A DNA stretch of 64,000 nt from Streptococcus sp. oral taxon 058 str. F0407 (GTDB taxonomy: Bacteria; Bacillota; Bacilli; Lactobacillales; Streptococcaceae). The stretch is from positions 17,042 through 81,041 of the forward strand of contig NZ_JH378879.1 of NCBI RefSeq assembly GCF_000235485.1, given 5' to 3'. The notes below the pieces were generated by a model that made no database searches, had not been told where the DNA came from, and worked only from the letters and a program-made list of their open reading frames with translations. Shown one piece after another: positions 27,645 through 37,383 of the stretch (its first letter is position 1; each line of letters starts with the position of its first letter). A program made the position numbers and the translations under genes.

Positions 27645-30600
27645 ATGAAAGATCTATTTTTTGAAAAACGTTGTCGTTACAGTATTCGTAAGCTGTCAAT
27701 AGGAGCTTGTTCTTTGATGATTGGGTCAGCTCTATTTGCGAGCCCAGCTCTTGCAGAGCAGGTTGCTGTCCCTGAGGCAGTTTCAAATACGAGCGCCCAA
27801 GCTACAAGCGCTAGTGAAACAGCGAGTCCAGACACTGCGACCATCGAAAAACAATTAGAAAAAACTGAAAACAAAGTAGCTGAGCAACCAATTTCAGAAA
27901 ACACTCCAGCAATAGCTGATTTGCTCAATGAAAAAGAAGAGGCAAAGCCAGTTCCGACAGAAAAAGTTGAGGAGCCAGCTCCAGCAACTGACAAAGAAGG
28001 AGTCAAGCCGGAGCAAGCTCCTCAAGTGGTTGACAATAAAGCCGACAAACCAAGTTTAGCAGACGTTCCTAAAAATGAAGAGAAGAGTCTCCGACCAAAA
28101 GAAATCAAGTTTGATACTTGGGAAGATTTGTTGAAATGGGAACCGGGTGCGCGTGAGGATGATCCCATCAATCGTTCCTCAGTTGAACTAGCCAAGCGCC
28201 ATAGAGGTCAGTTGGTTAACGAAAAAGCAAGCAGAAGAGCCAAAGTTCAGGCGCTAGCAAATACCAACTCAAAGGCTAAAGACCACGCTTCTGTTGGTGG
28301 AGAAGAATTCAAGGCATATGCTTTTGACTATTGGCAATACTTGGATTCAATGGTCTTCTGGGAAGGTCTAGTTCCAACTCCAGATGTCATTGATGCAGGC
28401 CACCGTAATGGTGTGCCTGTTTATGGAACCTTGTTCTTCAACTGGTCAAACAGCATTGCCGACCAAGAGAAATTTGCTGCCGCTTTGAAGCAAGATGAGG
28501 ACGGTACCTTCCCTATCGCACGAAAACTTGTCGACCTTGCTAAATACTATGGCTTTGATGGCTATTTCATCAACCAAGAAACAACGGGGGAATTGGTAGC
28601 ACCTCTTGGTGAAAAAATGCGCCAATTCATGCTCTATACAAAGGAATATGCAGCTAAAGTCAACCACCCAATCAAGTATGCTTGGTACGATGCCATGACC
28701 TACAAATACGGTCGATACCACGAAGATGGCTTGGGAGACTACAACTACCAGTTTATGCAAAAAGAAGGTGACAAGGTCCCTGCAGATCAATTTTTTGCCA
28801 ATTTTAACTGGAACAAGGAAAAGAATGACCACTCTGTAGAGATGGCAAAATGGCTGGAACGTAGCCAGTATGATGTCTTTGCAGGCTTAGAATTGCAACA
28901 AGGTGGCTCTTATAAGACCAAAGTCAAATGGGATGCTCTTTTAGATGAAAAAGGCAAGTTGCGTTTGTCACTTGGACTCTTTGCACCAGATACGATTACC
29001 AGTCTAGGAAAAACAGGTGAAGATTACCACAAGAACGAGGATATCTTCTTCACAGGTTACCAAGGAGATCCGACAGCTCAAAAACCTGCTGATAAAGAGT
29101 GGTATGGAATTGCTAATTTAGTTGCGGATCGCACACCAGCTATCGGTCATACTTTCACAACTTCCTTTAACACAGGCCATGGTAGAAAGTGGTTTGTAGA
29201 CAGCAAAGTTTCTAAGGATTCGGAGTGGAACTACCGTTCTGTTTCAGGTGTCTTGCCAACATGGCGCTGGTGGCAGACTTCAACAGGGGAAAAACTTCGT
29301 GCAGAATATGACTTTACAGATGCTTACAATGGTGGTAATTCCCTTAAATTCTCAGGTGATATAGCTGGTAAGACGGACCAGGATGTGAATTTGTATTCTA
29401 CTAAACTAGAGGTAACGGAGAAAACCAAACTTCGGGTTGCCCACAAGGGAGGAAAAGGCTCGAAAGTTTATATGGCCTTCTCTACGACACCAGACTACAA
29501 ATTTGAGGATGCAGAGGCATGGAAAGCACTGACTCTTTCTGACAACTGGACAAATGAAGAAATTGACCTTAGCTCACTAGCAGGTAAAACCATTTATGCA
29601 GTTAAACTCTTCTTTGAGCATGAGGGTGCTGTAAAAGATTATCAGTTCAACCTAGGACAATTAACAATTTCAGACAATCACCAAGCCCCGCAAGCGCCGA
29701 CGGGTCTCTCTGTGGTGAAGCAATCACTTAAAAACGCCCAAGAAGCTGAAGCAGTGGTCCAATTTGCGGGTACCCAAGATGCAGACTTCTATGAAGTCTA
29801 CGAAAAAGATGGAGATAACTGGCGTTTATTGACAGGTTCATCTGCTTCAACCATCTACTTGCCAAAAGTTAGCCGCTCTGCTAATGCGACTGGTACGACT
29901 CAAGAATTGAAGGTCGTTGCAGTTGGTAAAAATGGCCTTCGTTCTGAAGCGGCGACGGCATCCTTTAACTGGGGGATGACTGTTCAGGATACGACTCTTC
30001 CAAGACCTTTAGCTGAAAATATCGTTCCAGGTGCAAAGGTTATCGATAGCACTTTCCCAAATACTGAAGGTGGAGAAGGTATCGAAGGTATGTTGAACGG
30101 TACCATTACTAGCTTGTCAGATAAGTGGTCTTCAGCTCAGTTGAGCGGTAGTGTGGATATTCGCTTGACCAAGCCACGTACCATTGTTAGATGGGTCATG
30201 GATCATGCGGGAGCTGGCGGTGAGTCTGTTAACGATGGTTTGATGAACACCAAGGACTTTGATCTTTATTACAAGGATATTGATGGCGAGTGGAAACTAG
30301 CTAAGGAAGTCCGTGGCAACAAAGCGCACGTTACGGATATCACTCTTGACAAACCAATCACTGCTCAAGACTGGCGTCTAAAAGTTATCACTTCAGATAA
30401 CGGGACACCTTGGAAGGCCATTCGTATCTACAACTGGAAGATGTACGAAACCTTGGATACAGAAAGCCAAAATATTCCAATGGCTAAGGTAGCTGCCCGT
30501 TCACTTGGAAACCATCAAGTTCAACTAGGCTTCTCTGATGTTCCAGCGGGTGCAACTATCACCGTTTACGACAAGGCAGATTCACAAACACCGATTGCAA

Positions 30601-32426
30601 CTTTGAAGTCTGAAACTGGAGGCGACTTGGCAACAGCACCATTAGCCTTTGACAAGCAACCAAATCTACTCTATTATCGTACCCAACTCCCTGGCAAAGA
30701 AATCAGTAACACCTTGACAGTAGCGATTCCGCAGGATGAAAGAAAAATTGCTGCAGTTAGTCTTGAAAAAGGGCCTAAGAAGACAGTTTATAAAGAGGGA
30801 GAAAAACTTGACCTTAGAGGCGGCACTCTCCGTGTTCAATACGAAGGGGGACAAGCCGATGAGCTGATCAACCTGACTCACTCAGGTGTGACTGTATCTG
30901 GCTACGACGCTCATCAAAAAGGGGGACAAAAGCTCACAGTTAGCTATCTTGGACTTCCAGTTACTGGTGACTTAAACGTACAAGTGACTGGTCAAGATGA
31001 AGGGAAGCCGAAAGAAGTAGCAGGTCTGTACATTACTCAGAAACCGAAAACAGACTATCTAGTAGGTGATCAACTGGATCTTGCAGAGGGTCGCTTCAAC
31101 GTTCTCTATGATGATGAGACAGAAGAAAGTCATGCCTTCACAGATCAAGGTGTTGAAATTACGGGCTACGATGCTCAAAAGACTGGCCGTCAAACCTTGA
31201 CCTTGCATTATAAGGGGCACACTGTTGAGTTTGATGCCTTGGTTTCTCCAAAAGCAGCTGTTAACGATGAGTACCTCAAACAAGAAATCACTGCTGCCCA
31301 AGGCCGTCAGTCAACCCTTGCCTACACCTTCTCAAGTGAGGACAAACAAGAAGCGTTAGTAGAGAAACTCACTGCTGCGAAAACTGTAGCAGAAAACCAC
31401 AATGCTAGTCAAGAAGAAGTCAACAAAGCCTTGAATGAATTGAAACAAGCAGGTGCGGACTTGGATGGGAAACAACGTTATCAAACTGCTAGAGAAGAAT
31501 TGGAAGGCTTGCTCGAATCCGTCCGTGAAAAAGATTCTCAAGCTGAGTTGATTGCCCAAGCTGAAACTTTATTGGCTTCAGAGATGCCAACTCCACAAGC
31601 TTTTGCGGACATGAAAGAAAAGTTGAATAAGAAACTAGCACCTGCAGAAGAAAGCCATCATGTTGGAAGCATGGATCCAAATGAAGTGGCTCCAACGGTT
31701 GAAGCTCTCCCTGAACTAGTTATTGAAACAGAAACGAAAGCCTATGAACGCCAAGAACGTGAGACTCCAGAACTTCTGAAAGGTCAACGTCAACTTGTCC
31801 AAAAAGGAGAAGAAGGGCAAATTCGTCGTCTAGTAGAAGTAGATGCCCAAGGCAAACGCACCCTTCGTTCAACAGAAGTTCTTAAGGAAGCTATCCCAGA
31901 AATCACAGAAGTTGGTACAAAAGTTCTGTCAAGTAACCAACCGGCTGAGGGAGTAAAAGACCTAGTTTTAGAAATTCCGAAACTAGAAATTGAAGAGGAT
32001 ACAGTGGCCTTCGAACGTCAAGAGCGACCAAATGCAAGCCTTCTTAAAGGACAAGGCCAGCTAGTTCAAGCAGGTGTGGAAGGACAAGTTCGTCGTCTAG
32101 TAGAAGTAGATGCCCAAGGCAATCGCACTCTTCGCTCAACAGAAATCCTCAAAGAAGCTCTCCCAGAAATCACAGAAGTGGGAACAAAAGAAGTGGCGCC
32201 AAGTCCAGATAAACCTCATGCTGATACCCTCTCTAAAGAGCAAAAGGGACTTCCAGCTACACCAAGTACAAATGCTCCAACTGCAGAAGTATCTGCCAAA
32301 GGTGAAGCAGCAAGCAAACAACTACCAAATACAGGAGTAGAAACAGATGCCAGTCTAGTAACACTGGGACTTCTCGGAGTGATGAGTGGCTATGGCTTGC
32401 TTGCTAGAAAGAAGAAAGAAGACTAA
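27645..32426 (+). CDS. endoD: LPXTG-anchored endo-beta-N-acetylglucosaminidase D (GH85)
   Basis: The 1593-residue surface protein starts with a YSIRK signal peptide (SIRKLSIGACSLMIGSALFA) and an acidic linker to about 160. The GH85 domain follows, with catalytic N310 and E312 in YFINQETTG. Then come galactose-binding and Fn3-like modules, two bacterial Ig-like domains (about 1040-1210), a FIVAR-like helical part, two G5-like repeats (about 1350-1520) and the LPNTG anchor near 1560. EndoD cuts the chitobiose core of N-glycans after exoglycosidases have trimmed the arms. Gene order endoD-pgk matches pneumococcus. Confidence 0.97.
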   Translation: MKDLFFEKRCRYSIRKLSIGACSLMIGSALFASPALAEQVAVPEAVSNTSAQATSASETASPDTATIEKQLEKTENKVAEQPISENTPAIADLLNEKEEAKPVPTEKVEEPAPATDKEGVKPEQAPQVVDNKADKPSLADVPKNEEKSLRPKEIKFDTWEDLLKWEPGAREDDPINRSSVELAKRHRGQLVNEKASRRAKVQALANTNSKAKDHASVGGEEFKAYAFDYWQYLDSMVFWEGLVPTPDVIDAGHRNGVPVYGTLFFNWSNSIADQEKFAAALKQDEDGTFPIARKLVDLAKYYGFDGYFINQETTGELVAPLGEKMRQFMLYTKEYAAKVNHPIKYAWYDAMTYKYGRYHEDGLGDYNYQFMQKEGDKVPADQFFANFNWNKEKNDHSVEMAKWLERSQYDVFAGLELQQGGSYKTKVKWDALLDEKGKLRLSLGLFAPDTITSLGKTGEDYHKNEDIFFTGYQGDPTAQKPADKEWYGIANLVADRTPAIGHTFTTSFNTGHGRKWFVDSKVSKDSEWNYRSVSGVLPTWRWWQTSTGEKLRAEYDFTDAYNGGNSLKFSGDIAGKTDQDVNLYSTKLEVTEKTKLRVAHKGGKGSKVYMAFSTTPDYKFEDAEAWKALTLSDNWTNEEIDLSSLAGKTIYAVKLFFEHEGAVKDYQFNLGQLTISDNHQAPQAPTGLSVVKQSLKNAQEAEAVVQFAGTQDADFYEVYEKDGDNWRLLTGSSASTIYLPKVSRSANATGTTQELKVVAVGKNGLRSEAATASFNWGMTVQDTTLPRPLAENIVPGAKVIDSTFPNTEGGEGIEGMLNGTITSLSDKWSSAQLSGSVDIRLTKPRTIVRWVMDHAGAGGESVNDGLMNTKDFDLYYKDIDGEWKLAKEVRGNKAHVTDITLDKPITAQDWRLKVITSDNGTPWKAIRIYNWKMYETLDTESQNIPMAKVAARSLGNHQVQLGFSDVPAGATITVYDKADSQTPIATLKSETGGDLATAPLAFDKQPNLLYYRTQLPGKEISNTLTVAIPQDERKIAAVSLEKGPKKTVYKEGEKLDLRGGTLRVQYEGGQADELINLTHSGVTVSGYDAHQKGGQKLTVSYLGLPVTGDLNVQVTGQDEGKPKEVAGLYITQKPKTDYLVGDQLDLAEGRFNVLYDDETEESHAFTDQGVEITGYDAQKTGRQTLTLHYKGHTVEFDALVSPKAAVNDEYLKQEITAAQGRQSTLAYTFSSEDKQEALVEKLTAAKTVAENHNASQEEVNKALNELKQAGADLDGKQRYQTAREELEGLLESVREKDSQAELIAQAETLLASEMPTPQAFADMKEKLNKKLAPAEESHHVGSMDPNEVAPTVEALPELVIETETKAYERQERETPELLKGQRQLVQKGEEGQIRRLVEVDAQGKRTLRSTEVLKEAIPEITEVGTKVLSSNQPAEGVKDLVLEIPKLEIEEDTVAFERQERPNASLLKGQGQLVQAGVEGQVRRLVEVDAQGNRTLRSTEILKEALPEITEVGTKEVAPSPDKPHADTLSKEQKGLPATPSTNAPTAEVSAKGEAASKQLPNTGVETDASLVTLGLLGVMSGYGLLARKKKED

Positions 32427-32448
32427 TCGGATTTCCTCTTAACAACTA

Positions 32449-32487
32449 AAAACAAGGTTTGACTGTAGATTAGTCAGGCCTTGTTTT
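32449..32487 (+). terminator. terminator after endoD
   Basis: AAAACAAGGtttGACT pairs with AGTCaggCCTTGTTTT, an interrupted stem ending in TTTT. Confidence 0.8.
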
Positions 32488-32621
32488 AATGATTTTATCT
32501 CGCATTCATTACTTATTTGATAAGTTTTTTCTAGTTTTGATTTTAAGAAATGCTAGTTTCAGTTGCAATAAAGAACCAGAAAAGTTTAGGGTTTTGCTAT
32601 CTCTTTTGTTGATTTTGTGAT

Positions 32622-32627
32622 ATAATT
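32622..32627 (+). promoter_or_regulatory. -10 element of pgk
   Basis: TATAAT lies 32 nt upstream of the pgk ATG and is followed by a strong AAGGAG ribosome site at about 32644. The -35 is not clear. Confidence 0.5.
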
Positions 32628-32659
32628 AACACATATAAAAAAAGAAGGAGTCATATCTA

Positions 32660-33859
32660 ATGGCAAAATTGACTGTTAAAGACGTTGACTTGAAAGGGAA
32701 AAAAGTTCTCGTTCGTGTTGACTTCAACGTACCTGTAAAAGATGGCGTGATTACCAACGACAACCGTATCACTGCAGCTCTTCCAACTATCAAGTACATC
32801 CTTGAACAAGGTGGACGTGCTATCCTCTTCTCTCACCTTGGCCGTGTAAAAGAAGAAGCAGACAAAGCTGGTAAATCACTTGCTCCTGTAGCTGCTGACT
32901 TGGCAGCTAAATTGGGTCAAGACGTTGCTTTCCTTCCAGGAGTAACTCGTGGTGCTGAATTGGAAGCAGCAATCAACGCTCTTGAAGATGGACAAGTTCT
33001 CTTGGTTGAAAACACTCGTTTCGAAGATGTTGACGGCAAGAAAGAATCTAAAAACGATCCTGAACTTGGTAAATACTGGGCATCACTTGGAGATGGTATC
33101 TTCGTAAACGATGCATTCGGTACAGCTCACCGTGCTCACGCATCTAACGTTGGTATCTCAGCAAACGTTGAAAAAGCAGTTGCTGGATTCCTTCTTGAAA
33201 ACGAAATTGCTTACATCCAAGAAGCAGTTGAAGCTCCAGAACGCCCATTCGTTGCTATCCTTGGTGGTTCAAAAGTTTCAGACAAGATCGGTGTTATCGA
33301 AAACTTGCTTGAAAAAGCTGATAAAGTCCTTATCGGTGGTGGGATGACTTACACATTCTACAAAGCACAAGGTATCGAAATCGGTAACTCACTTGTAGAA
33401 GAAGACAAATTGGATGTCGCTAAAGCTCTTCTTGAAAAAGCAAACGGCAAATTGATCTTGCCAGTTGACTCAAAAGAAGCAAACGCATTTGCTGACTATA
33501 CTGAAGTGAAAGATACTGAAGGTGAAGCAGTAGATCCAGGCTTCCTTGGTTTGGATATCGGTCCAAAATCAATCGCTAAATTTGACGAAGCTTTGACTGG
33601 TGCGAAAACAGTTGTTTGGAACGGACCAATGGGTGTATTTGAAAACCCTGACTTCCAAGCTGGTACAATCGGTGTCATGGACGCTATCGTGAAACAACCA
33701 GGCGTGAAATCAATCATCGGTGGTGGTGACTCAGCTGCGGCAGCGATCAACCTTGGTCGTGCAGACAAGTTCTCATGGATCTCAACTGGTGGTGGAGCTT
33801 CAATGGAACTCCTTGAAGGTAAAGTGTTGCCAGGATTGGCTGCACTTACAGAAAAATAA
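32660..33859 (+). CDS. pgk: phosphoglycerate kinase
   Basis: This glycolytic enzyme transfers phosphate from 1,3-bisphosphoglycerate to ADP. It has 399 residues, typical length. Signatures: [14 protein letters not shown] at the N-terminus, [56 protein letters not shown] and the nucleotide-site GGGDSAAA. Codon use is strongly biased to highly expressed codons, unlike endoD next door. It has its own terminator. Confidence 0.99.
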   Translation: MAKLTVKDVDLKGKKVLVRVDFNVPVKDGVITNDNRITAALPTIKYILEQGGRAILFSHLGRVKEEADKAGKSLAPVAADLAAKLGQDVAFLPGVTRGAELEAAINALEDGQVLLVENTRFEDVDGKKESKNDPELGKYWASLGDGIFVNDAFGTAHRAHASNVGISANVEKAVAGFLLENEIAYIQEAVEAPERPFVAILGGSKVSDKIGVIENLLEKADKVLIGGGMTYTFYKAQGIEIGNSLVEEDKLDVAKALLEKANGKLILPVDSKEANAFADYTEVKDTEGEAVDPGFLGLDIGPKSIAKFDEALTGAKTVVWNGPMGVFENPDFQAGTIGVMDAIVKQPGVKSIIGGGDSAAAAINLGRADKFSWISTGGGASMELLEGKVLPGLAALTEK

Positions 33860-33882
33860 GCTTTCGTAAATAAAACGATGAA

Positions 33883-33907
33883 AAGAGGAACTTTGTTTCC
33901 TCTTTTT
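33883..33907 (+). terminator. terminator after pgk
   Basis: AAGAGGAA/TTCCTCTT with a short loop, followed by TTTCTT. Confidence 0.8.
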
Positions 33908-33996
33908 CTTGTAGCTTGAATTAAAAACGTTTCCGATTGATTTTGGCTCATAAAATCAACTAATTTATGATAAAATGGAAATAGAAAGTTGAGATT

Positions 33997-34524
33997 ATGG
34001 GTTATTTTAAAAAATATAAATTTGATAAGTCACAGTTCAAGCTTGGTCTACGAACCTTTAAAACCGGAATCGCTGTTTTTTTAGTTCTCTTGATTTTTGG
34101 ATTTTTTGGTTGGAAGGGACTTCAAATTGGGGCTTTGACAGCAGTCTTTAGTTTGAGAGAGAGTTTTGATAAGAGTGTTCATTTTGGAACATCACGCATT
34201 CTAGGAAACAGTATCGGTGGTTTCTACGCTCTTGTTTTCTTCCTCTTAAACACTCTATTTCAAGAAGCCTTTTGGGTGACCTTGCTGGTTGTTCCAATAT
34301 GTACCATGTTAACCATTATGACAAATGTTGCTATGAACAACAAGGCAGGAGTTATCGGTGGTGTAGCGGCTATGTTGATCATTACCCTATCAATACCAAG
34401 CGGAGAAACATTTTTGTACGTGTTTGCGCGTGTATTTGAAACTTTTATGGGTGTTTTTGTGGCCATACTCGTAAATTATGATATTGATCGTTTCAGAAAT
34501 CTTTTGGAGAAAAAAAGAAAATAA
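33997..34524 (+). CDS. aromatic acid exporter (ArAE_1)-like membrane protein
   Basis: The 175-residue protein has about five membrane helices in one bundle, with LRTFKTGIAVFLVLLIFG at the start and TAVFSLRESFDKSV between helices. This pattern is typical of the N-terminal membrane half of ArAE/FUSC-like proteins (PF06081). The cytoplasmic half is absent, as in other short streptococcal members. The substrate is unknown. Its stop codon is directly followed by the GlnR box of glnRA. Confidence 0.75.
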   Translation: MGYFKKYKFDKSQFKLGLRTFKTGIAVFLVLLIFGFFGWKGLQIGALTAVFSLRESFDKSVHFGTSRILGNSIGGFYALVFFLLNTLFQEAFWVTLLVVPICTMLTIMTNVAMNNKAGVIGGVAAMLIITLSIPSGETFLYVFARVFETFMGVFVAILVNYDIDRFRNLLEKKRK

Positions 34525-34541
34525 TGTTATATTTTATGACA
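34525..34541 (+). promoter_or_regulatory. GlnR box of the glnRA operon
   Basis: TGTTATATTTTATGACA fits the GlnR/TnrA consensus TGTNAN7TNACA exactly. It lies 7 nt upstream of the -35. Confidence 0.9.
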
Positions 34542-34548
34542 TTATTAA

Positions 34549-34577
34549 TTGACGTATATGTTTTTTTAGACTATAAT
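34549..34577 (+). promoter_or_regulatory. glnRA promoter
   Basis: -35 TTGACG, 17-nt spacer, -10 TATAAT. The GlnR box immediately upstream indicates autorepression under nitrogen excess. Confidence 0.85.
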
Positions 34578-34600
34578 AGACAGAAAGAAGGAAATTGTAA

Positions 34601-34957
34601 ATGAAGGAAAAAGAATTTCGCCGAAATATGGCTGTTTTTCCTATCGGCAGTGTTATGAAATTAACCGATCTCTCGGCGCGTCAGATTCGTTATTACGAAG
34701 ATCAAGAGTTGATAAAACCTGATCGAAACGAAGGGAACCGTCGCATGTATTCTTTGAATGACATGGATCGTTTGCTTGAAATCAAAGATTATATCTCTGA
34801 AGGTTTCAATATTGCTGCTATTAAGAAAAAATATGCTGAACGTGAGGCGAAATCCAAGAAAGCAGTGAGCCCAACGGAGGTGCGTCGTGCGCTTCATAAT
34901 GAGCTCCTCCAACAGGGACGCTTTGCTTCAGCACAGTCGCCTTTTGGTCGCGGTTAG
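34601..34957 (+). CDS. glnR: MerR-family nitrogen repressor GlnR
   Basis: The 118-residue protein has an N-terminal MerR winged helix (MKLTDLSARQIRYYEDQELI) and a short C-terminal tail (residues about 90-118) that in GlnR senses feedback-inhibited glutamine synthetase. It represses glnRA and glutamine uptake genes when glutamine is plentiful. It is 36 nt upstream of glnA in one operon, behind a clear GlnR box. Confidence 0.97.
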   Translation: MKEKEFRRNMAVFPIGSVMKLTDLSARQIRYYEDQELIKPDRNEGNRRMYSLNDMDRLLEIKDYISEGFNIAAIKKKYAEREAKSKKAVSPTEVRRALHNELLQQGRFASAQSPFGRG

Positions 34958-34993
34958 GCAATCGCAAGTAGTCAAAAATTAAGGAGAAAACTC

Positions 34994-36340
34994 ATGCCAA
35001 TCACAGCTGCAGATATTCGTCGTGAAGTCAAGGAAAAAAATGTTACCTTTATCCGTCTCATGTTTTCAGATATTCTGGGAACTATGAAAAACGTCGAAAT
35101 TCCTGCTACAGATGAACAGTTAGACAAGGTCTTGTCAAACAAAGCCATGTTTGATGGATCTTCTATTGAAGGTTTTGTACGTATCAATGAGTCAGATATG
35201 TACTTGTACCCAGACTTGGATACATGGACAGTCTTCCCTTGGGGAGATGAAAATGGAAGTGTTGCAGGTTTGATCTGTGATGTCTATACAACAGAAGGTG
35301 AACCATTTGCAGGTGACCCTCGTGGTAATCTCAAACGTGCACTTCGTCATATGGAAGAAGTAGGATTCAAATCTTTCAACCTTGGGCCAGAACCAGAATT
35401 CTTCCTATTTAAATTGGATGAAAATGGGGACCCAACACTTGAGGTAAATGACAAGGGTGGCTACTTTGATTTGGCGCCTACTGACCTTGCGGACAATACG
35501 CGTCGTGAGATTGTGAATGTCTTGACCAAAATGGGATTTGAAGTAGAAGCAAGTCACCACGAGGTTGCGGTTGGACAACATGAAATTGACTTCAAGTATG
35601 ATGAAGTCCTCCGTGCCTGTGATAAGATTCAAATCTTTAAGCTCGTTGTAAAAACCATTGCTCGTAAACACGGTCTTTATGCAACCTTTATGGCAAAACC
35701 AAAATTTGGTATCGCTGGATCAGGTATGCACTGCAATATGTCCTTGTTTGATGCAGAAGGAAATAACGCCTTCTTTGATCCAAATGATCCAAAAGGAATG
35801 CAGTTGTCAGAAACGGCCTACCATTTCCTTGGAGGTTTGATCAAGCATGCCTACAACTATACTGCTATCATGAACCCAACAGTTAATTCATACAAACGTT
35901 TGGTTCCAGGTTATGAAGCGCCTGTTTACATTGCTTGGGCTGGTCGTAACCGTTCGCCACTTGTGCGCGTGCCTGCTTCACGTGGAATGGGGACTCGTCT
36001 TGAGTTGCGCTCAGTAGACCCGATGGCAAACCCATACATCGCGATGGCTGTTCTGTTGGAAGTTGGTTTGCATGGTATTGAAAACAAAATCGAAGCACCA
36101 GCTCCTATCGAAGAAAATATCTACATCATGACAGCAGAAGAGCGTAAGGAAGCTGGAATCACAGACCTTCCATCAACGCTTCACAACGCTTTGAAAGCTT
36201 TGACTGAGGACGAAGTGGTTAAGGCTGCCCTCGGAGACCACATCTACACTAGCTTCCTTGAAGCCAAACGTATCGAGTGGGCTAGTTATGCAACCTTCGT
36301 TTCACAATGGGAAGTTGATAATTATCTTGATCTTTACTAA
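34994..36340 (+). CDS. glnA: glutamine synthetase type I
   Basis: The 448-residue GS-I enzyme makes glutamine from glutamate, ammonia and ATP. Motifs: [18 protein letters not shown], the metal-binding [20 protein letters not shown], and NRSPLVRVP. No adenylylation-site motif typical of proteobacterial GS-I-beta is seen, which fits the GS-I-alpha form regulated through GlnR. Its terminator lies 10 nt after the stop. Confidence 0.99.
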   Translation: MPITAADIRREVKEKNVTFIRLMFSDILGTMKNVEIPATDEQLDKVLSNKAMFDGSSIEGFVRINESDMYLYPDLDTWTVFPWGDENGSVAGLICDVYTTEGEPFAGDPRGNLKRALRHMEEVGFKSFNLGPEPEFFLFKLDENGDPTLEVNDKGGYFDLAPTDLADNTRREIVNVLTKMGFEVEASHHEVAVGQHEIDFKYDEVLRACDKIQIFKLVVKTIARKHGLYATFMAKPKFGIAGSGMHCNMSLFDAEGNNAFFDPNDPKGMQLSETAYHFLGGLIKHAYNYTAIMNPTVNSYKRLVPGYEAPVYIAWAGRNRSPLVRVPASRGMGTRLELRSVDPMANPYIAMAVLLEVGLHGIENKIEAPAPIEENIYIMTAEERKEAGITDLPSTLHNALKALTEDEVVKAALGDHIYTSFLEAKRIEWASYATFVSQWEVDNYLDLY

Positions 36341-36349
36341 TATAGAAGA

Positions 36350-36376
36350 AAGATTGCCTGAGGGCGGTCTTTTTTC
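36350..36376 (+). terminator. terminator of glnRA
   Basis: AAGATTGCC pairs with GGCGGTCTT (two G-U pairs) around TGAG, followed by TTTTTC. Confidence 0.85.
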
Positions 36377-36431
36377 TTGCGTTTTATATCGAGGTGTGAT
36401 ATATTTTATGTAACGAAGTGCGATATATCGA
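36377..36431 (+). promoter_or_regulatory. promoter and operator-like repeats of the padR operon
   Basis: -35 TTGCGT (36377-36382), 17-nt spacer, -10 TATATT (36400-36405) with an extended TG. Overlapping it are TATATC-N7-GATATA (about 36386-36404) and the palindrome CGATATATCG (36421-36430). The element GTGYGATATAT appears twice. This layout fits autorepression by the PadR protein. Confidence 0.65.
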
Positions 36432-36453
36432 ACTGAATAGGAGGTGGTTGTAA

Positions 36454-36774
36454 ATGGAATTAACGGATAAGATTCGTCGAGTTTATCTTCCGATGACGGA
36501 AACGGGCTTTTATATCTTGTTCTGTCTGCAAAAGGAACGTCATGGTTATAGCATTACCCAAAAGGTCAAGGAGATGACAGATTCGCAAGTCTTGATTAGT
36601 CCTGGAACTATGTATGGAACCTTGTCAAAGATGGAAAAGGATGGTTTGATTTTCTTTGTCCGAGAAGAAGAAAAACGGAAAATCTATCAGATTACAGACT
36701 TGGGACGCAAAGTCTTAGATATTGAATTGAAACGTATTGAACGGCTCTACAGAAACAGTCAAGAGGAACTATGA
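36454..36774 (+). CDS. PadR-family transcriptional regulator
   Basis: The 106-residue protein is a winged helix of the PadR type: FYILFCLQKERHGYSITQKV, then ISPGTMYGTLSKMEKDGLI, and a short dimerising C-terminal helix. It should repress its own operon until an inducer binds. Its stop overlaps the ATG of the next gene (ATGA), so the regulator is coupled to two DUF2812 proteins. Confidence 0.92.
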   Translation: MELTDKIRRVYLPMTETGFYILFCLQKERHGYSITQKVKEMTDSQVLISPGTMYGTLSKMEKDGLIFFVREEEKRKIYQITDLGRKVLDIELKRIERLYRNSQEEL

Positions 36775-37349
36775 TGGAAAAGAAAATTGTTTATCGACTT
36801 GTTACAATTGCGGATTATGAGAGGGAGGCAGTTTTTCTAGGGGAAATGCATTCTAAGGGTTGGAAACTTAGAAAAGTGAGCTATTCTATCTTATTGGCCA
36901 CAGTTAAGTATATCTTTGAAAAGTGCCAACCTGAGCAAGTATCTTATCAGTTGGATTTTTATCCTATGAAAAAATCAGAGAGAGCCTCCTATTTACAACT
37001 ATTTAAAGACTGTGGCTGGGAGCATATTACAGACTTTAATGGTTTTTCTTACTTTAGCAAGCCTTATTCCGAAATTGAATCAGATACCGAGTTTGAAATT
37101 TATAACGATGCGGCCGGGAAGTTAGCTATGGTCAAACGCATTTTAACAATGCGGATGCTTCCTATTTTGCTTCTCTTTTCAGCTCTACTACCGATTTTCT
37201 CAAAGCTTGTCAGTGGAGTTAGTTATTTCAGTTGGGAATTGTTTTTGATTTTCATAATAGATGGTGTTTTATTGATAGTATTTGCGATTCAGATTTCTTA
37301 TATTCTTTGGAGATTGTTTCAAAAATGGAAAGTATTATCTGATAAATAA
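36771..37349 (+). CDS. DUF2812 family membrane protein
   Basis: The 192-residue protein begins with a soluble domain (about 1-110) containing the DUF2812-type opening: YEREAVFLGEMHSKGWKLRK, then CQPEQVSYQLDF and FKDCGWEHITDF. Two membrane helices follow (about 130-180). The function is unknown. Such proteins nearly always follow a PadR regulator, as here. Confidence 0.82.
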   Translation: MMEKKIVYRLVTIADYEREAVFLGEMHSKGWKLRKVSYSILLATVKYIFEKCQPEQVSYQLDFYPMKKSERASYLQLFKDCGWEHITDFNGFSYFSKPYSEIESDTEFEIYNDAAGKLAMVKRILTMRMLPILLLFSALLPIFSKLVSGVSYFSWELFLIFIIDGVLLIVFAIQISYILWRLFQKWKVLSDK

Positions 37350-37383
37350 AACAATGTATGTTTTCTAATTTGGAGGAAGGATT

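Noticed and set aside
33496-33951. Minus-strand ORF of 151 codons overlapping pgk
   Set aside because: It is a shadow of pgk codon bias and crosses the pgk terminator.
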